From Actinomycetota bacterium (GTDB lineage: Bacteria; Actinomycetota; Humimicrobiia; Humimicrobiales; Humimicrobiaceae), in contig PWYO01000218.1 of assembly GCA_003567835.1 (NCBI GenBank), positions 1 to 8,932 on the forward strand: a DNA stretch of 8,932 nucleotides. The letters are read 5' to 3'. This document shows positions 6,891 to 8,932 of the stretch, one piece after another (position 1 is the first letter of the stretch; every line of letters starts with the position of its first letter). The translations under genes and the position numbers were made by a program. The notes beneath the pieces are model-generated. The model searched no databases, was not told the origin of the DNA, and was given only the letters and a program-made list of their open reading frames with translations.

Positions 6891-8036
6891 ATGACGGACA
6901 AAAAAAAGGCAATGGTGCTGGCTGCAGGGCTGGGAACCCGCCTGCGGCCTTTAACCGACATGATTTCCAAACCCATGGCCCCCATTGTCAATAAGCCGGT
7001 TATGGAGCATATTATAGAGCTTTTGGCCAAATACGGCTACAAGGATATTGTGTGCAACCTGCACTGGTACCCCGAAGTGATCAAAGATTATTTTGGGGAC
7101 GGCTCCAAATGGGGGGTCAATTTGGTCTACTCCTTTGAACAGGAACTGCTGGGCACTGCCGGCGGGGTAAAAAAGGTGGAAAACTTTTTTGAAGGAGAGC
7201 CTTTTTTGGTCATAAGCGGCGATGCCTTAACCGATATTGACCTGGGGAAAGCCTACCAGTTTCATAAAAAGAAGAAGGGCATCTGCAGTATGGTGCTTAC
7301 CCGGGTGGAGGACACCTCCCAATACGGGGTGGTGCTCTTGGATGAAAACAAGCGCATTTACGGTTTTCAGGAAAAGCCCTTGAGCGGAGAGGCCAAATCG
7401 GATTTGGCCAATAGCGGCATCTACTTTTTTGAGCCGGAAATCTTTGACCATATGCCCCCAGCAGGCCAGTTTTATGATTTCGGCAAGAATCTTTTTCCCG
7501 ACCTGTTAAACAAAGAAATCCCTTATTATGGGCATACCCATGCCCAATACTGGAATGATGTGGGAACCCTTGATGAATACCAGCAGGGAAATTTTGATGC
7601 GGTGGAAGGCAAGGTTCAGGTTCAAATCCCCGGAAAACAAATCAAGGAAGGGGTATGGGTCGGAAAAAACTGCAAGGTGGAAAAAGATGTGATCATCATC
7701 CCTCCGGTGTGCATGGGCAACAATTGCACCATTAAAAAGGAAGCCAAGCTTTTTGGGCCCATCATACTGGGAGACGGCACGGTCGTAGACCAGAGGGCGG
7801 TGCTTTACCGGGGCATTAAATGGGGCAGCGGATATATTGGCAAGGATTCGTCTCTCATTGGCGCCATCATCGGCTATGATGCCAAAATAAAGGACAAGGT
7901 ATCTGTGCTGGAACGGGCGGTAATCGGGTCCAAGAGCATTATTGAGGACGGCATCATCATCCACCCCAGTGTTAAGATTATGTCCAATGAGGTGATCAAT
8001 ATCGATCGGTTAAATGAGCAGAACCAGGAAAAATAA
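6891..8036 (+). CDS. Sugar-1-phosphate nucleotidyltransferase with beta-helix domain, probably mannose-1-phosphate guanylyltransferase
   Basis: This is a complete paralog of the truncated first gene, with 381 residues from the ATG at 6891. The N-terminal nucleotidyltransferase domain holds the signature GLGTRLRPLT at 13-22 with K27-P28, metal-binding Asp111 in SGDALTDID, EKP at 161-163, and YWNDVGT at 220-226. Hexapeptide repeats of a left-handed beta-helix follow from about 255 to 365. It resembles the first two domains of long clostridial proteins in which a phosphomannomutase domain follows; here the protein stops before any mutase domain. GDP-mannose formation is the favoured role, with glucose-1-phosphate as the alternative. 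A TTG at 6882 is in frame but overlaps the preceding stop and the AAAGGGAG ribosome site (6875-6882). That site lies 8 nt ahead of the ATG, so the ATG is chosen. The 3' end overlaps the ComF-family gene by 23 nt. Confidence 0.88.
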   Translation: MTDKKKAMVLAAGLGTRLRPLTDMISKPMAPIVNKPVMEHIIELLAKYGYKDIVCNLHWYPEVIKDYFGDGSKWGVNLVYSFEQELLGTAGGVKKVENFFEGEPFLVISGDALTDIDLGKAYQFHKKKKGICSMVLTRVEDTSQYGVVLLDENKRIYGFQEKPLSGEAKSDLANSGIYFFEPEIFDHMPPAGQFYDFGKNLFPDLLNKEIPYYGHTHAQYWNDVGTLDEYQQGNFDAVEGKVQVQIPGKQIKEGVWVGKNCKVEKDVIIIPPVCMGNNCTIKKEAKLFGPIILGDGTVVDQRAVLYRGIKWGSGYIGKDSSLIGAIIGYDAKIKDKVSVLERAVIGSKSIIEDGIIIHPSVKIMSNEVINIDRLNEQNQEK

Positions 8037-8715
8037 GTATTTGGTGGATATAAGGAATCATCTTCTAGAAGCTTTAAAAGATGTTCTCATACCCCCTGCC
8101 TGCCCGGTATGCCGAAAACCAAGCAGTGCGCCTGTCTGCACCCAGTGCATGCAGGCCATTGAAGTGGTGGGCGGAAAACTTTGCCCTAGATGCGGAACCA
8201 GCGGGCAAGGGGAAACCTGCACAAATTGCCGCAGCAGCGAACTTTATTATTACCAGGCCAGGCATTTTGCCTATTATGCCAAGACCATCAAGGTTTTGGT
8301 CTTGCGCTATAAAAAGCAGGGGATGCACACCCTGGCCGGCCTGCTTGCCCGTTTTTTGGAGATTTGCTATAACAGCCATTACAGCGCAGCCCCCATCCAT
8401 TATCTGGACGGTCTGCCTTCGGTGCCTATGGCCAGGATTTGCAGGTGCCTTGAAAGTAATCTCAAAATACCGTATGCTAATAACTTTAAAAAGATTGGGC
8501 CTGCAGCCAAGCAAAAATTTTTGAGCGCCCAGGATCGGCGCCTGAATCCCCAAGGGGCATACAAGGTTGCCCGCAGCCTGAAGTTTGCAGGCAAAAATCT
8601 TTTGCTGGTAGACGATATTTTTACCACCGGCAGTACGTTGAATTGCTTGGCCCGGCTGGCCAAAAGGGCCGGTGCGGACAAGGTATATCTGCTTACTTTG
8701 GCCAGAGGAGTATAA
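8014..8715 (+). CDS. ComF-family protein, zinc ribbon plus phosphoribosyltransferase domain (divergent)
   Basis: Relatives (ComFC) take part in DNA uptake in competent Firmicutes, but family members occur widely and their chemistry is unsettled. The N-terminal part has two paired zinc-binding knuckles: Cys30/33 with Cys42/45, and Cys57/60 with Cys69/72. A phosphoribosyltransferase-like domain follows, with the PRPP-binding motif LLLVDDIFTTGST at 196-208 intact. The upstream LSAQDRRLNPQGAY at 170-183 matches the family LSxxxRRxNxxGAF segment. The usual VPVP...RGFNQ region is poorly kept: only PSVP (135-138) resembles it, no RGFNQ is visible, and the segment is roughly a dozen residues short. 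The protein has 233 residues from the ATG at 8014, which overlaps the previous gene by 23 nt but lacks a well-placed ribosome site. An in-frame TTG at 8041, with AGGA at 8026-8029, would remove nine residues and the overlap. No comFA helicase gene is nearby. Confidence 0.85.
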   Translation: MSRTRKNKYLVDIRNHLLEALKDVLIPPACPVCRKPSSAPVCTQCMQAIEVVGGKLCPRCGTSGQGETCTNCRSSELYYYQARHFAYYAKTIKVLVLRYKKQGMHTLAGLLARFLEICYNSHYSAAPIHYLDGLPSVPMARICRCLESNLKIPYANNFKKIGPAAKQKFLSAQDRRLNPQGAYKVARSLKFAGKNLLLVDDIFTTGSTLNCLARLAKRAGADKVYLLTLARGV

Positions 8716-8719
8716 GGCG

Positions 8720-8932
8720 ATGGACAAACTGGAAGGTACGGTGAAATGGTTTTCACCGGAAAAAGGCTTCGGCTTTGTGGTTGGCAAAAAGAGCGGCGCT
8801 TTTTTTGTGCACCACAGCGCCATTTGCGGAAATGGTTTTAAGAGTTTGACATCAGGCCAAAAAATACGGTTTGAGGCTGGCTGTGATGCGCGGGGCCCTG
8901 TGGCAGTGAATGTGCAGATTATCAATCATTAA
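8720..8932 (+). CDS. Cold-shock-domain protein
   Basis: This is a small single-stranded nucleic-acid-binding protein of 70 residues with one five-stranded beta-barrel domain, the usual CspA/CspB size. GTVKWFSPEKGFGFV covers the first strands and the RNP1 motif (KGFGFV, about 15-20). The RNP2 region reads AFFVHHS (about 27-33), where most family members have VFVHFS, so one aromatic position is His. GFKSLTSGQKIRFE and the closing GPVAVNVQ match the family. GAGGAG at 8705-8710 lies 9 nt before the ATG at 8720, which decides this start over a longer upstream frame extending into the ComF gene. It begins 4 nt after that gene's stop and is probably cotranscribed. Cold-shock proteins often act as RNA chaperones or antiterminators; the role here is unknown. 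The stop codon is the last three bases of the window, so any terminator lies outside. Confidence 0.9.
   Translation: MDKLEGTVKWFSPEKGFGFVVGKKSGAFFVHHSAICGNGFKSLTSGQKIRFEAGCDARGPVAVNVQIINH

Larger units (their letters stand above)
1..8932 (+). other. Probable single operon of nine co-directional genes
   Basis: Every gene lies on the + strand, gaps are 43 nt or less, and two junctions overlap (5827-5845 and 8014-8036). No terminator or promoter is visible inside. The upstream end and the promoter lie left of the window. The grouping joins GDP-deoxysugar synthesis, recycling of SAM by-products and two nucleic-acid-related proteins. Cotranscription is inferred from spacing alone. Confidence 0.65.

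Noticed and set aside
8074..8925. Antisense open frame of 283 codons opposite the ComF-family and cold-shock genes
   Set aside because: It covers two well-supported genes with intact motifs on the + strand and shows no recognisable domain. Similar antisense open frames (for example 2402-3007 and 5908-6510) occur across the window, as expected from its codon composition.

Overview
The window is a tightly packed, single-direction stretch of nine genes, all on the + strand. The first gene is cut by the left edge; the last ends exactly at the right edge. No RNA genes, mobile elements, CRISPR arrays or convincing terminators are visible. Gaps between genes are 4 to 43 nt (about 24 nt if the first gap is measured to the preferred GMD start), and two gene pairs overlap by 19 and 23 nt, so the whole stretch looks like one operon or part of one. 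Base composition is roughly half GC by eye and fairly uniform. Purine-rich Shine-Dalgarno sites precede most genes, probable GTG/TTG starts occur, and a ComF-family protein is followed by a cold-shock protein. Together these suggest a Gram-positive Firmicute, most likely an anaerobic clostridium of the Peptococcaceae/Syntrophomonadaceae kind. That placement is inference, not proven.

Left part (1-4574): a GDP-mannose/GDP-deoxyhexose cassette. It holds a 5'-truncated sugar-1-phosphate nucleotidyltransferase, GDP-mannose 4,6-dehydratase, a phosphoglucomutase/phosphomannomutase, and an archaeal-style bifunctional phosphoglucose/phosphomannose isomerase. In order of chemistry, these take fructose-6-P to mannose-6-P, mannose-1-P, GDP-mannose and GDP-4-keto-6-deoxymannose. 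The reductase or epimerase that would finish GDP-rhamnose or GDP-fucose is not in the window.

Middle (4589-6885): two enzymes that handle spent S-adenosylmethionine. They are a short archaeal/Thermotoga-type S-adenosylhomocysteine hydrolase and an MtnA-type methylthioribose-1-phosphate isomerase. Their reading frames overlap by 19 nt.

Right part (6891-8932): a second, paralogous sugar nucleotidyltransferase, a divergent ComF-family phosphoribosyltransferase whose start overlaps it, and a 70-residue cold-shock-domain protein.

The main points of interest are SAM-product recycling genes placed inside a nucleotide-sugar operon, two diverged nucleotidyltransferase paralogs bracketing the set, a ComF protein missing its usual central motif, and uncertain starts for GMD and ComF. 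No clearly new system is demonstrated. Most of the window is recognisable metabolism in an unusual combination.
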